The notes: generated by a model not told the origin, from the sequence alone. A stretch of 34,148 nt of DNA from an uncultured bacterium (GCA_902797965.1 CADBUY010000013.1:1-34148), one strand, 5' to 3'. Positions 1 to 7,992 are shown, counted from the first letter of the stretch. Translations and numbers: made by a program.

Positions 1-44
1 ACCGGTTTTTTATTTCTTTCAATTGCATCATATAATTCAGTCAT
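1..44 (-). CDS. Partial CDS, N terminus of a leftward gene
   Basis: An ATG at 44-42 opens a frame that runs off the left edge and encodes MTELYDAIERNKKPV. Only 14 full codons are visible, so no function can be given. The reading is supported by a purine-rich stretch just upstream and by a well-formed promoter at 82-110 on the same strand. That promoter belongs to the GCAATT/TTTATAT class shared with other genes in this window. Confidence 0.55.
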   Translation of the reverse strand, partial: MTELYDAIERNKKP

Positions 45-81
45 TTTGTTTATCTCTCTCTTTAGTTATCTCTTACATATA

Positions 82-110
82 TATAAAGTATATATCTTTC
101 TAAAAATTGC
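82..110 (-). promoter_or_regulatory. Promoter of the GCAATT-17-TTTATA class (site 1)
   Basis: Read on the minus strand, GCAATT at 110-105 is followed after exactly 17 bp by TTTATA at 87-82. It lies about 40 bp before the ATG of the partial leftward gene. The boxes and spacing match sites at 2229-2257, 2639-2667 and 29462-29490. The role as a promoter is inferred from position and repetition. Confidence 0.6.
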
Positions 111-312
111 CTTTTTTGTTCTTGTTTATTAAGAAATGTAAAGTTTAATTTTTTTATAGGTAATTTTCTTAACATAGCAGAATTGTGCAAGTCGCTGTAA
201 TTCAGTAATAATGTATGTTTTACACTTAATAAAATCTGTTAAAACCTCTTTACAAATTGACATATTTGAGTTAACATGTGTGCATAGAGAATATAAAGAA
301 AGTGTGTGTGAT

Positions 313-705
313 ATGATTCTACCTGTAAATGCCTTGACCCCTAAGGTGTTGTTTAGGGGGGATGAATCCAGAGAAGCGGCAAAAATGCAGACAAAAAAAC
401 GTGTTGCACTATTTAATGCAGCGGGAATATCAGCCATATTAGGTGCCGCAACTACAGCTATAGCAAGGAGTAATACTTCTTCTTGGCGCCATGCAGGATA
501 TTTTGGTATAGGTGCTTCTTTAATTTCTATGATGTTTCTTGCACCGGGTTTTTTGTATAAAGCAGGTGTTGGTGTAAAAAAGAGCGTTTCTCAGGACAAA
601 GATGTTTTTGCAAAGGAAATAGAAATGCCAAAAAAGTTTGGTGATATTTCTACAACAGCTAAAAGCACGACAAAAGCAACTATAAAATCGCTGCCTAAAA
701 TTTAG
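313..705 (+). CDS. Small membrane protein with N-terminal FRG motif, unknown function
   Basis: This 130-residue protein is not recognised. I start it at the ATG at 313. The frame is open from 211, but those first 34 codons look non-coding. Two hydrophobic segments are visible: about residues 33-52 (starting VALFNAAG) and about residues 62-88 (HAGYFGIGASLISMMFLAPG). It is probably an inner-membrane or membrane-associated protein with a basic C-terminal tail. Near the N terminus is LFRGDE, a hydrophobic-F-x-G motif also seen in three other small proteins of the window. The ribosome-binding site is weak (AAGAAAG about 10 bases upstream). It converges on the next gene with 5 bases between the stops. 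An overlapping minus-strand frame at 129-437 was judged a shadow. Confidence 0.6.
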   Translation: MILPVNALTPKVLFRGDESREAAKMQTKKRVALFNAAGISAILGAATTAIARSNTSSWRHAGYFGIGASLISMMFLAPGFLYKAGVGVKKSVSQDKDVFAKEIEMPKKFGDISTTAKSTTKATIKSLPKI

Positions 706-710
706 AACTT

Positions 711-1151
711 CTATTTATCAACAGCAGTAGATTTGCCTAAACCAAAGCCTTCTTTTGCAACTTGGTATACTCCGTAAATACCAAGGCCCCAAGCACCGCA
801 TTTTTGAACAAAACCTTTTGCAGCGATAGCTAACGCAGATAGTGTAATTGGCATAATATTATCGCCAAGTGAGCTGATAAAGCCTGTTATAAAACCTTTA
901 GCTTTCCCTATAATAGGTACGATAGGGTTGTTCATTCGTAAATTTGCAATTTTACTTTGCATAGCACTTGTTACATGACTTGCACTGGTGTTTGAACGTT
1001 CTGCTGCAACCGCTTTTTCATAAACATCAGCAGATGTTTCTAAAGAACCTGCCAAGGAATGGTGTTGTGCCATTGCGTAAGCGTCATAAACTGCTAAGCT
1101 CATACCGGCAACACCAACTGTTTTACATACTATATTTGCAACACTAACCAT
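711..1151 (-). CDS. Hypothetical membrane-associated protein
   Basis: A 146-residue protein with no recognised family. It has a hydrophobic N terminus (VGVAGMSLAVYDAYAM), a polar middle and a second hydrophobic stretch around residues 75-125 (IVPIIGKAKGFITGFI, then ALAIAAKGFV and GLGIYGVYQV), so it may sit at the membrane. It follows the HEAT-like gene at 1163-2197 by 11 bases and has its own AAAGGT ribosome-binding site, so the two probably form an operon driven from the promoter at 2229-2257. Its function cannot be inferred. Confidence 0.7.
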   Translation of the reverse strand: MVSVANIVCKTVGVAGMSLAVYDAYAMAQHHSLAGSLETSADVYEKAVAAERSNTSASHVTSAMQSKIANLRMNNPIVPIIGKAKGFITGFISSLGDNIMPITLSALAIAAKGFVQKCGAWGLGIYGVYQVAKEGFGLGKSTAVDK

Positions 1152-1162
1152 ACTATCGACCT

Positions 1163-2197
1163 TTATTTGTTTTTATCTTTTTTTTCAGGTATAGGAATAT
1201 TTTTCATTTCTACTCCTGCTGACATTTTTAACATTATATCCGCTGCCTGTAGGACATCTTCTTTATCAGCATTAGGATTTGATTGAATATCCTGTAACAA
1301 TTTTACTGTATAATCATTACCGCTTGCAAGTTGAGATGAGAATGCGGATAATGCGGCAATTCTGACAAGTTTAGACGGATCTTGCATCATCTTGTTTAAT
1401 AACGCATTTAATGCTGCATCATTGTATCTGTCTTTGTCTTCATCAAGTCTTTTTAAAACTTCTTTTGATGCCATTAAACGAATCTCGTCATTCGGATTAT
1501 TAAGGTAGTTTTCTAATGATTTTATGTATTCATCAGTTAGAGCTATTATTTTTGTTTCTTTCGTATTCTTCTTTTCTTTTTTTTCTTCTGCAACTCTTTC
1601 GTCAATATCATCTATGATATTTGTTGAGCGAGTTAAGTCATTATCATAGGTTTCCGGTTTATCTGCATATACTTTGTAAGAAGTTACATCATACGGACGT
1701 CCTGTTGTTATGTTTTTTTCTGCATTTATGTTTGTATTATCATTTGCTCGTTGATTATCATTCCTGTTTACGCTTGTTGAATTGTTATCAGCAGGATTTT
1801 GTGCATAATTATAATTATTGAGGTAATATTGTGCAGGATAAGCACCTGGAATACCTTGTTGAACAGGGGGTGTCATTCCGTATTGATTATTACCATTAGG
1901 TAAATTATTGAAGTTCTCGTTCTGAGGTTCTCCAACAGTCCCTGCTTCAGTTAAACCATATGCACCTTGTGGATATGAGATATAGTTGTTTTGCGGAATT
2001 TGACCATTATACCTGCCGGTTATCGGATTTGAAACTCCATTGGTATTAGCAGGCTGTATATATCCGCTATAAACTTGTGGAGTATTATTCCCGTAAGAAC
2101 AATTTTTTGAACACTCACCAACGTTAACAGCCGGGTTCGCAATTTGAATTGTAACGCCCGAATAATTTGGTTGAGGATTGAACATTGGATTTGTCAT
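1163..2197 (-). CDS. Asn/Pro/Tyr-rich protein with C-terminal HEAT-like repeats
   Basis: A 344-residue protein of unknown role. Residues 1-150 are low complexity, rich in Asn, Pro, Gly, Tyr and Gln (PNYSG, YSGYIQPANTNG, NNLPNGNNQYG), and carry two cysteines near residue 30. Residues about 150-215 are charged (VAEEKKEKKNTKET). Residues 215-330 look like two or three alpha-helical HEAT-type repeats (DEIRLMASKEVLKRLDED, SKLVRIAALSAFSSQLASG). There is no signal peptide or membrane segment. The helical part could be a protein-protein scaffold and the N-terminal tract resembles disordered prion-like regions; both are inference. The ATG at 2197 has an AAGGTG ribosome-binding site 9 bases upstream, and a promoter of the shared GCAATT class lies at 2229-2257. 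Confidence 0.78.
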   Translation of the reverse strand: MTNPMFNPQPNYSGVTIQIANPAVNVGECSKNCSYGNNTPQVYSGYIQPANTNGVSNPITGRYNGQIPQNNYISYPQGAYGLTEAGTVGEPQNENFNNLPNGNNQYGMTPPVQQGIPGAYPAQYYLNNYNYAQNPADNNSTSVNRNDNQRANDNTNINAEKNITTGRPYDVTSYKVYADKPETYDNDLTRSTNIIDDIDERVAEEKKEKKNTKETKIIALTDEYIKSLENYLNNPNDEIRLMASKEVLKRLDEDKDRYNDAALNALLNKMMQDPSKLVRIAALSAFSSQLASGNDYTVKLLQDIQSNPNADKEDVLQAADIMLKMSAGVEMKNIPIPEKKDKNK

Positions 2198-2228
2198 AAC
2201 AAAGCACCTTATTTACACACTATACTTA

Positions 2229-2257
2229 TATAAAGTATTATCACACATAAAAATTGC
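2229..2257 (-). promoter_or_regulatory. Promoter of the GCAATT-17-TTTATA class (site 2)
   Basis: On the minus strand, GCAATT (2257-2252), 17 bp, TTTATA (2234-2229), then AAG. It stands about 35 bp before the start codon of the HEAT-like gene. Boxes, spacing and the preceding AC match site 1 exactly. Confidence 0.65.
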
Positions 2258-2315
2258 CATTTATAATCGGTTTGTTACAAATTGTTAAGACAAATCTATT
2301 TATGATAGCGAATTA

Positions 2316-2504
2316 TTAACCTAATAATTCAGTAAGAAGAGTTGCATTTTCTTCAGCTTTTAAATTATTGGAAATTTTATTTCTTTTAATATAAACACGG
2401 AGAGCTTCCCTAATCAATTCACTTCTTGTTCTTTGTTCAGAAGAAGCTACATTATCTACTCTGCTTAAAAAATCATTTGACATTGAAATTAAGACTCTTG
2501 CCAT
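2316..2504 (-). CDS. CopG/Arc-type ribbon-helix-helix DNA-binding protein
   Basis: This 62-residue protein has the compact ribbon-helix-helix pattern. A beta strand (ARVLISMSNDFLSRVD) binds DNA as a dimer and is followed by two helices with the typical SELIREALRVYIKR sequence. A short tail follows (AEENATLLTELLG). Such proteins act as small repressors and often as antitoxins. No toxin-like gene lies next to it, so it may be an orphan autoregulator. A strong GGAGGG ribosome-binding site precedes the ATG, and a sigma70-like promoter lies at 2527-2554. Confidence 0.85.
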   Translation of the reverse strand: MARVLISMSNDFLSRVDNVASSEQRTRSELIREALRVYIKRNKISNNLKAEENATLLTELLG

Positions 2505-2526
2505 ATTCCCTCCATATCCACATTCT

Positions 2527-2554
2527 ATTATACCATATAAATAACTTATCGCAA
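2527..2554 (-). promoter_or_regulatory. Sigma70-like promoter of the CopG gene
   Basis: On the minus strand, TTGCGA (2554-2549), 16 bp, TATAAT (2532-2527). The -10 is preceded by TGG, which gives an extended -10. It lies 22 bp before the CopG start codon. Confidence 0.6.
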
Positions 2555-2638
2555 GAGTATATCTATTTTATATTAAGATAATTTAATGAATTAAAATTTA
2601 ATATGTAAAGTTTTGTAAACACAAATTCTTGCAAAAAA

Positions 2639-2667
2639 GCAATTTCATCAAAAGTAATAACTTTATA
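2639..2667 (+). promoter_or_regulatory. Promoter of the GCAATT-17-TTTATA class (site 3)
   Basis: GCAATT at 2639-2644, 17 bp, TTTATA at 2662-2667, followed by TATATAAG. It lies 32 bp before the ATG at 2700. The hexamers and spacing are identical to sites 1 and 2 although the spacer sequence differs, which argues for selection on the boxes. Confidence 0.65.
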
Positions 2668-2699
2668 TATATAAGATAGGGATAAATTAGAGGTATAAA

Positions 2700-5465
2700 A
2701 TGAATCCGCTTTTTATGCAAATGATGATGAATTCGATGGGAATGGGCTGTCCGCCAATGTTTGGAGGAATGAGCTTTATGATGCCATCTATGTGCTGCGG
2801 TTCAGGTTTTATGATGAGTATGCCTACATATCAAAATGATAATTTATGGTTTTTAAATCAACCAATATATAGAGATACAAGCTATGATTATTTGCTTGAT
2901 CCAAATTTAGCATTAAGACAATGCCAAGAACAATGGAGAAATGGTGGTGGATTTGCGGGTTCAACAATGTTGCCGGGATTTACATTCCCGAGCGTTTCTC
3001 CGTTCCCTGGAATGCCCGCTATCCCAGGTGTTGCTCAGCAGCCGGCAGCAAAAACGGAAGCTGAAAAAGAAGCTGAAAAGAAAAAAGCAGAAGAAGCTAA
3101 AAAGCCTGCTGCAAAGAAAGCTCAAAAATTAAATGAGTCATTTGAAAAGATTAAAAAACTAGCTGAGGATAAAAACAATCGTTTTCCTGAAATTCCCGAG
3201 GAATTAGTAAAAAAAGCTGAAGAAGCAATGAAAAAAGAAACTGCTGAAGAACAGTTATCAGCGATGAAAGAAGTTATGGCAGCAATTCCGGCAGAAACTT
3301 TAAGAAAAACAGTTTTAGCAGACGACAATGTTCGCAATCAACTAAGAAAAGCAGGTTATAATTTTAATTTATCAAATAATAAATACAGCTTAAAAAATAA
3401 CGATATTTCAAAAGAAGATATTGATCACGTTGATAAAATGAGACAATTACATTCTGATATAGTTGAAAAGAAGTTCAATGAACTTCAGCTTATTACGGGT
3501 CAATTATCTGATACAAATGTTGCAAGAGCAAGAATACTTGGTGTAATAAGTTCTTGGAATGATAAGTATAAAGGAAGCGAATCAGGTATTTTAAGACTAA
3601 TTGGTGCAAATCTGCCGACAGGAAATGATGCTGTTGTAAAGACTGATGCAATTCAATTTTGTGTGGTGACAATTACACAGGCGTTACTTGCAAAAGCTGA
3701 CGAGTTTGATGGCTGCGCAAAAATTATAAAAGCAAGAGATGACGTTTCTGCTAAATTAACAAATCTTCAAACAAAAGGTTTAACAAAAGCAAATGTTGAT
3801 AGTTTAGCTGGTGCTTTTGATAGATTATATGCTCGTTTAAGAATGCAGGAAGCTGTAAATGTAAGAGATTACATAAACAAAAACTTCAAAGAAATGAATG
3901 AAGTAAAAGACGGCGTAATCAATGAAAATATGATTATAGAGGAAACGCAAAAAGATTTACAGGCAGAGGGTGTAACATTCCCCCGAACTACAGATCTTGA
4001 TGCGGCTCCAATAACGGATGAGATTGTTGTTCAGCAAGAAGCTGAAAGTAAAGATTTAGATGAACAATATGCAGATGATGGAAAAGGAAAAATAGAAGCG
4101 TTGGCTAATACCATTGGTATAGATGGTAAAAATAAAATATTAACTAAAGTTGAGGGTAAGCAGAATGTTTATCAAACTAAGGCTGTTAACCCAAGCGGTA
4201 AAGTAAGATATTTTGCTGTTGATAAGGAAAATAAAGTTATTGAAGTATACAAAAAAGATGATAAATTCGTAAGAGTTCAAAATGATAAAGAAGTTTCTGC
4301 TACTGATATAACAAATTATGATACAGCTATAACTCGTGCAAATAACCTATATAAAAACAAAGCGTTTGAAGCTATAGAAGTTACAGGTTCAAAATATCCG
4401 ATTTTTAGAGCTACAGGTGCTGATGAATTATATATAATCAAAGATAATAAACTTGTTCATTTAGTTGGAGCAAAAGGTATAACTTCAAAAACTGTTGACG
4501 GACAAACAGATTTATATGTAATTTTGAAAGACGATAAACGAAAAGAAGTCAGAATAAATGCTCTTACGGAAGATGATGTTGAAGAATTTAATGATAACGA
4601 AGTAAGAACAAAAAAACAGGTTGAAGATGAAAAGAAAGCAAAAGCAATGGCAGATGTTACATCTCTTGAATCTCACACCTATGCTTGTGTTAATGACTTG
4701 GAAGACAATACTGTATTAGATGAATTATCAAAAGAAGCAACAGGTAAAGAAGGAAACTTTGAAAAGACAAAAGTTGCAGGTTATTTCTTCTGTAAAGGAA
4801 AAAACAGATATTATAAATTTGATACAAAGACAGGCAAACTTGTTTATCAGCCTGATATTAAATCTATTAATGAAAATGGCTACATAACTAAGAAAAACGG
4901 CAAATGTGAACCTATAGCAGAAGTATTTATGGATAAGGTATATACAGGCGTAGATTTAATTAACAAAATTCAGGAATACGGCAGTGAATTTAGATCTCAT
5001 TTAAACGGTAATACAACTGATGAAGAATATGTTCAGGCTCACAAAAAATTAAATACAATTATTGCAATGAATAATCCGGTATATACAGTAAACTTTATCA
5101 AAGGATACAAAAATAATAGCTGTTTATGGTCAAATAGTGGTATTTGCAGACAAATAGTTACAGAAAATGGGATTGAAGCAGGTGATAATAAGCATTTAAT
5201 GACTGGTGCCTATTATGTAAAACAAATAGCAGTATTAATGCAAAATGTTGTTGAAGGAACAGGCTTTGATAGAACTTCTACAGAATATACAACTTTATGT
5301 AAGATTGCAAAAGGTGAATTGTTAACTGATACAAGCTGTAATGATGCAGGATTTGGTATATTTGAAAAATCAACCAAAGATAATTTGAAAGCAACTGCAG
5401 AGGCTTTAGATGCAATAATTGATAAAATTATAGAATCTTATGATAAAAAGTACTCAGCATCATAA
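2700..5465 (+). CDS. Large hypothetical protein with Met-rich N terminus
   Basis: A 921-residue protein that I do not recognise. The first 41 residues include 15 methionines and three cysteines (MQMMMNSMGMGC, MFGGMSFMMPSMCCG), then an aromatic/Pro/Gly-rich stretch to about residue 115. An Ala/Lys/Glu coiled-coil-like tract follows (residues 116-150), then a long mixed alpha/beta region. Within it, around residues 480-780, short motifs with a YYKFDTKTGKLVY or YFAVDKENKVIEVY pattern recur three or four times, like beta-rich repeats. The C-terminal 150 residues look helical. There is no classical signal peptide or clear membrane helix. The ATG has an AGAGG ribosome-binding site, a promoter of the shared class at 2639-2667 and a hairpin terminator at 5545-5570, so it is a single-gene unit. 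A metal-binding or surface-exposed role for the Met/Cys tract is only a guess. Confidence 0.85.
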   Translation: MNPLFMQMMMNSMGMGCPPMFGGMSFMMPSMCCGSGFMMSMPTYQNDNLWFLNQPIYRDTSYDYLLDPNLALRQCQEQWRNGGGFAGSTMLPGFTFPSVSPFPGMPAIPGVAQQPAAKTEAEKEAEKKKAEEAKKPAAKKAQKLNESFEKIKKLAEDKNNRFPEIPEELVKKAEEAMKKETAEEQLSAMKEVMAAIPAETLRKTVLADDNVRNQLRKAGYNFNLSNNKYSLKNNDISKEDIDHVDKMRQLHSDIVEKKFNELQLITGQLSDTNVARARILGVISSWNDKYKGSESGILRLIGANLPTGNDAVVKTDAIQFCVVTITQALLAKADEFDGCAKIIKARDDVSAKLTNLQTKGLTKANVDSLAGAFDRLYARLRMQEAVNVRDYINKNFKEMNEVKDGVINENMIIEETQKDLQAEGVTFPRTTDLDAAPITDEIVVQQEAESKDLDEQYADDGKGKIEALANTIGIDGKNKILTKVEGKQNVYQTKAVNPSGKVRYFAVDKENKVIEVYKKDDKFVRVQNDKEVSATDITNYDTAITRANNLYKNKAFEAIEVTGSKYPIFRATGADELYIIKDNKLVHLVGAKGITSKTVDGQTDLYVILKDDKRKEVRINALTEDDVEEFNDNEVRTKKQVEDEKKAKAMADVTSLESHTYACVNDLEDNTVLDELSKEATGKEGNFEKTKVAGYFFCKGKNRYYKFDTKTGKLVYQPDIKSINENGYITKKNGKCEPIAEVFMDKVYTGVDLINKIQEYGSEFRSHLNGNTTDEEYVQAHKKLNTIIAMNNPVYTVNFIKGYKNNSCLWSNSGICRQIVTENGIEAGDNKHLMTGAYYVKQIAVLMQNVVEGTGFDRTSTEYTTLCKIAKGELLTDTSCNDAGFGIFEKSTKDNLKATAEALDAIIDKIIESYDKKYSAS

Positions 5466-5544
5466 AGGAGTTAAGATAAATTTAAAATGACGGTCAATTA
5501 AATTAGTTAATATAAGATGTAAGATGGTTATTTAAGAAAAAAAC

Positions 5545-5570
5545 GCCGGACGAAAGTTCGGCTTTTCTTT
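5545..5570 (+). terminator. Intrinsic terminator after the Met-rich gene
   Basis: GCCGGAC, GAAA tetraloop, GTTCGGC (one G-T pair), followed by TTTTCTTT and preceded by an A run. It lies about 80 bp after the stop at 5465 and just before the octamer repeat. Confidence 0.75.
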
Positions 5571-5571
5571 C

Positions 5572-5643
5572 GGGTAAAGGGGTAAAGGGGTAAAGTGGTA
5601 AAGTGGTAAAGGGGTAAAGGGGTAAAGGGGTAAAGGGGTAAAT
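5572..5643 (+). repeat. Octamer tandem repeat (GGGTAAAG), nine units
   Basis: Nine uninterrupted 8-bp units read GGGTAAAG. Two carry TGGTAAAG and the last ends in T. The plus strand has runs of four guanines separated by TAAA, which fits the canonical G-quadruplex pattern. The array ends 41 bp before the uvrC -10 box and can change length by slippage. Confidence 0.95.
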
Positions 5644-5682
5644 ACAGTGTATTATACAAAGAAGATTAAAATTGCCGAATAT

Positions 5683-5690
5683 GATATAAT
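5683..5690 (+). promoter_or_regulatory. Extended -10 promoter of uvrC, six bases before ATG
   Basis: TGATATAAT (consensus TATAAT at 5685-5690 with an upstream TG) is followed by six bases and then the uvrC ATG at 5697. There is no Shine-Dalgarno sequence, so transcription would start at or next to the ATG and give a leaderless message. No good -35 hexamer is seen, as is common for extended -10 promoters. Confidence 0.6.
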
Positions 5691-5696
5691 AACTGT

Positions 5697-7367
5697 ATGA
5701 ACGACCAGTTAAAAGAAACAATTAAATTAGTCCCGAATCAGCCGGGGTGCTATATTTATTACAACAAAGATAATGAAATAATTTATGTTGGTAAGGCTAA
5801 AAACTTAAAACGCAGGGTGTATAGTTATTTTCATAAACAGCACGATAGCGTAAAGGTAACTGTCCTTGTTTCTCAGATTGAGAGAATGGAATATATAATT
5901 ACAGACTCGGAAGTTGAAGCTCTCATTCTGGAATCACATCTTATTAAAAAGCATAAGCCTAAATACAATATTCTTTTAAAGGATGATAAAAAATATCCTT
6001 ATTTTTTGATTACAGAAGAAGATTTTCCGCGCATACAGGTTGTTAGAAAAAAGAACTTAAATCCTGATAAGGGCAGATTTTACGGTCCATATACAGATGT
6101 TGGTGCAATGTATGCAACGCTTGATTTCTTAAAACGAATATTCCCCCTGAAACAATGTAAAACACCAAAGTTTTCAAACAGACCCTGTCTTTATTATCAT
6201 ATTGGAAAATGCCTTGCACCTTGTCAGGGAAAGGTTACGCCTGAAGAATACCAAAAACTGATTAAGCAGGTTGAACTGTTTTTGAGCGGTAAACAAACGG
6301 AATTACTAAAAGAGATACAGGCTCAAATGGTTAAATACGCAGAAACCGAGCAGTTTGAAAAAGCTGCAAAAATGCGTGACAGTTACAATGATTTGCTAAA
6401 AACTCTTGAACGCCAAAAAGTTGTTTATGAAAATACTAAACTTAATGAAGATATTTTGGCTGTTTTATACGAAGACGGCATACTTGTCATTGTAATTATG
6501 ATGATAAGAGAAGGAAGATTGATAGATAAAAAAGACTTTACTTATTTTGTTGATAATGCTGATAAAACAGAGTATTTTGAAACATTCTTCAGAGATTATT
6601 ACTCAACATTGAAACTTGAATTTCCGGATAAAATTATTTCAAAAGACCTCGAAGAAGTTGGAAATAAAGAACTTTATCAGGATTGGCTAAAAGTTCTTTC
6701 CGGTAAAAAAATTACTATAAATTACGGAAATGGACGAGGCAAGTATGGTGAATTGTATGAACTTGCTTATAAGAATGCAGAAAATACTTTAGAAAATGCA
6801 AAAATCAAAAAGATGACACAGATTAGGGATGATTTTAATGAAGTTGGCTCATACTTAGCTGAAAAGCTTCATTTAAGAAACTTTCCCAATAGAATCGAAT
6901 GCTATGATATTTCTCATATACAGGGAACTAATACGGTTGCATCTATGGTTGTTTTCCAAAACGGTTTACCAAAGAAAACTGCATATCGTAAATTTAAAGT
7001 TCGTATGACAGAGGGAAAACCTGATGATTTTTTATCAATGAAAGAAGTTTTAACACGAAGATTAAATCGTCTTGGAGAACCAAAGTGGGAAAAACCTGAT
7101 TTAATTATTATTGATGGCGGTAAAGGTCAGCTTTCAAGTGTAATGCAAATAGTTGAGGGGATAAATATAGAAGGGGTTAAAGATATTGATTTTGTATCAC
7201 TTGCTAAAAGAGAAGAAGAAGTTTTTCTTCCTCACAAATCAAAATCTATTTTGCTGCCTCGTGACTCTAATGCCCTTTATTTAATTCAGCGAATTAGAGA
7301 TGAAGCGCACAGATTTGCGATTACTTTCCATAGAGAACTCCGAGGCAAAAACGCATTAAAGGGATAA
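5697..7367 (+). CDS. uvrC: Excinuclease ABC subunit C, lacking the C-terminal HhH domain
   Basis: UvrC makes both incisions around a lesion in nucleotide excision repair, after UvrA/UvrB recognition. The 556-residue protein has a GIY-YIG nuclease domain at the N terminus (PGCYIYYNKDNEIIYVGKAK, residues 16-35), a cysteine cluster (CKTPK, RPCLYYHIGKCLAPCQG), a UvrB-binding UVR segment around residues 195-240 (EQFEKAAKMRD), and the RNase H-like 5' nuclease domain (CYDISHIQG, DLIIIDGGKGQL, DEAHRFAITFHRELR). It stops right after that last motif at GKNALKG. The paired helix-hairpin-helix domain that normally follows is absent, and the other frames downstream do not encode it. Family members are usually about 600 residues. 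A leaderless promoter precedes it. Confidence 0.96.
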   Translation: MNDQLKETIKLVPNQPGCYIYYNKDNEIIYVGKAKNLKRRVYSYFHKQHDSVKVTVLVSQIERMEYIITDSEVEALILESHLIKKHKPKYNILLKDDKKYPYFLITEEDFPRIQVVRKKNLNPDKGRFYGPYTDVGAMYATLDFLKRIFPLKQCKTPKFSNRPCLYYHIGKCLAPCQGKVTPEEYQKLIKQVELFLSGKQTELLKEIQAQMVKYAETEQFEKAAKMRDSYNDLLKTLERQKVVYENTKLNEDILAVLYEDGILVIVIMMIREGRLIDKKDFTYFVDNADKTEYFETFFRDYYSTLKLEFPDKIISKDLEEVGNKELYQDWLKVLSGKKITINYGNGRGKYGELYELAYKNAENTLENAKIKKMTQIRDDFNEVGSYLAEKLHLRNFPNRIECYDISHIQGTNTVASMVVFQNGLPKKTAYRKFKVRMTEGKPDDFLSMKEVLTRRLNRLGEPKWEKPDLIIIDGGKGQLSSVMQIVEGINIEGVKDIDFVSLAKREEEVFLPHKSKSILLPRDSNALYLIQRIRDEAHRFAITFHRELRGKNALKG

Positions 7368-7459
7368 TTAATAAGTTTTTTAATTATTTAATTCTGATTT
7401 TTACTGGGCAAGGTTTTTTATTTAAATTGGATATGTAATTTAATATTGAAAAAATAAGT

Positions 7460-7825
7460 TTAAGCATAATAATCTAATCCCTTTTTTGATTTAATATTTT
7501 CAGCCTGAGCTTTTATTGATTTGGCTTGTTTTGCTACTTTGTAATCCTGAGCAGACGGGTCAGAAGGTGCCATTGCTGCCTTAAAAACAATTTCAGCCTG
7601 ATCGATTGTTTGTTGCGGATTCTTTTTGTTTAGTTTTGGCATTTGAATAGAAACGTGACCACCAACAGGTATTCCATCTGAATTTTTTTCTATTACAATC
7701 GAGCCTGCAAGGGAGCCTGCCGCACGTTTATGAGCAGCTTCGTGAGCATATATTTCATTATAATTCTTTTTTATCAATGCTTGTTTTTGTTGAGCTCTAA
7801 ACATACCCACACTCATAAAATTCAT
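7460..7825 (-). CDS. Small SprA-related putative metalloprotease
   Basis: This 121-residue protein matches the SprA-related (CJM1_0395-type) family of putative metalloproteases. It contains HEAAH (the HExxH zinc motif) within YAHEAAHKRAAGSLAG, then GIPVGGHVSIQMP, and the family tail motif AAMAPSDPSAQDYKVA. Only the core domain is present, without the long N-terminal region of many relatives. The frame is open up to 8005, but the upstream part is translated G-rich repeat (LTPTLSSNRRGRKEL). I start at the ATG at 7825, which has GGAG eight bases upstream. The N terminus contains MFRAQ, similar to the F-x-G/A motif of other small proteins here. There is no signal peptide, so where it acts is unclear. 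Confidence 0.8.
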   Translation of the reverse strand: MNFMSVGMFRAQQKQALIKKNYNEIYAHEAAHKRAAGSLAGSIVIEKNSDGIPVGGHVSIQMPKLNKKNPQQTIDQAEIVFKAAMAPSDPSAQDYKVAKQAKSIKAQAENIKSKKGLDYYA

Positions 7826-7864
7826 ACACATTACTCCGCAAAGATACCTATCTAACATTATCAT

Positions 7865-7893
7865 TATAAAGTATTTTATAACTTTTTCAAGAG
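7865..7893 (-). promoter_or_regulatory. Possible promoter, weak member of the TTTATA class
   Basis: On the minus strand, ATACTTTATAATG (TTTATA at 7870-7865) lies 40 bp before the SprA-like start codon and matches the -10 part of sites 1-5. The -35 position holds CTCTTG rather than GCAATT, so membership is uncertain. Confidence 0.35.
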
Positions 7894-7924
7894 GGGGATT
7901 AAGGGAGGTGGTTAATTCTTTCCT

Positions 7925-7992
7925 CCCTCTCCTATTTGAGGAGAGGGTTGGGGTGAGGGGACTTATTCGGTTTTCCCTCCCTTGGGGGAGGG
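7925..7992. repeat. G-rich REP-like element (copy 1)
   Basis: Two hairpins, CCCTCTCC/GGAGAGGG (7925-7947) and CCCTCCC/GGGAGGG (7975-7992), flank GGGTTGGGGTGAGGGG. The core resembles the GGGAGAGGGTTAGGGTGAGGG-type sequences at 15638-15670, 16100-16132 and 30553-30590. It lies between the SIMPL gene end and the SprA-like promoter. Confidence 0.7.

Noticed and set aside
129..437. Minus-strand frame of 102 codons
   Set aside because: It is antisense to the better-supported 313-705 gene, has no ribosome-binding site and an unlikely composition.
2316..2504. Toxin-antitoxin pair with the CopG protein as antitoxin
   Set aside because: No short toxin-like gene is adjacent on the same strand.
5572..5643. 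CRISPR array
   Set aside because: The repeat is an 8-bp microsatellite with no spacers and no cas genes nearby.
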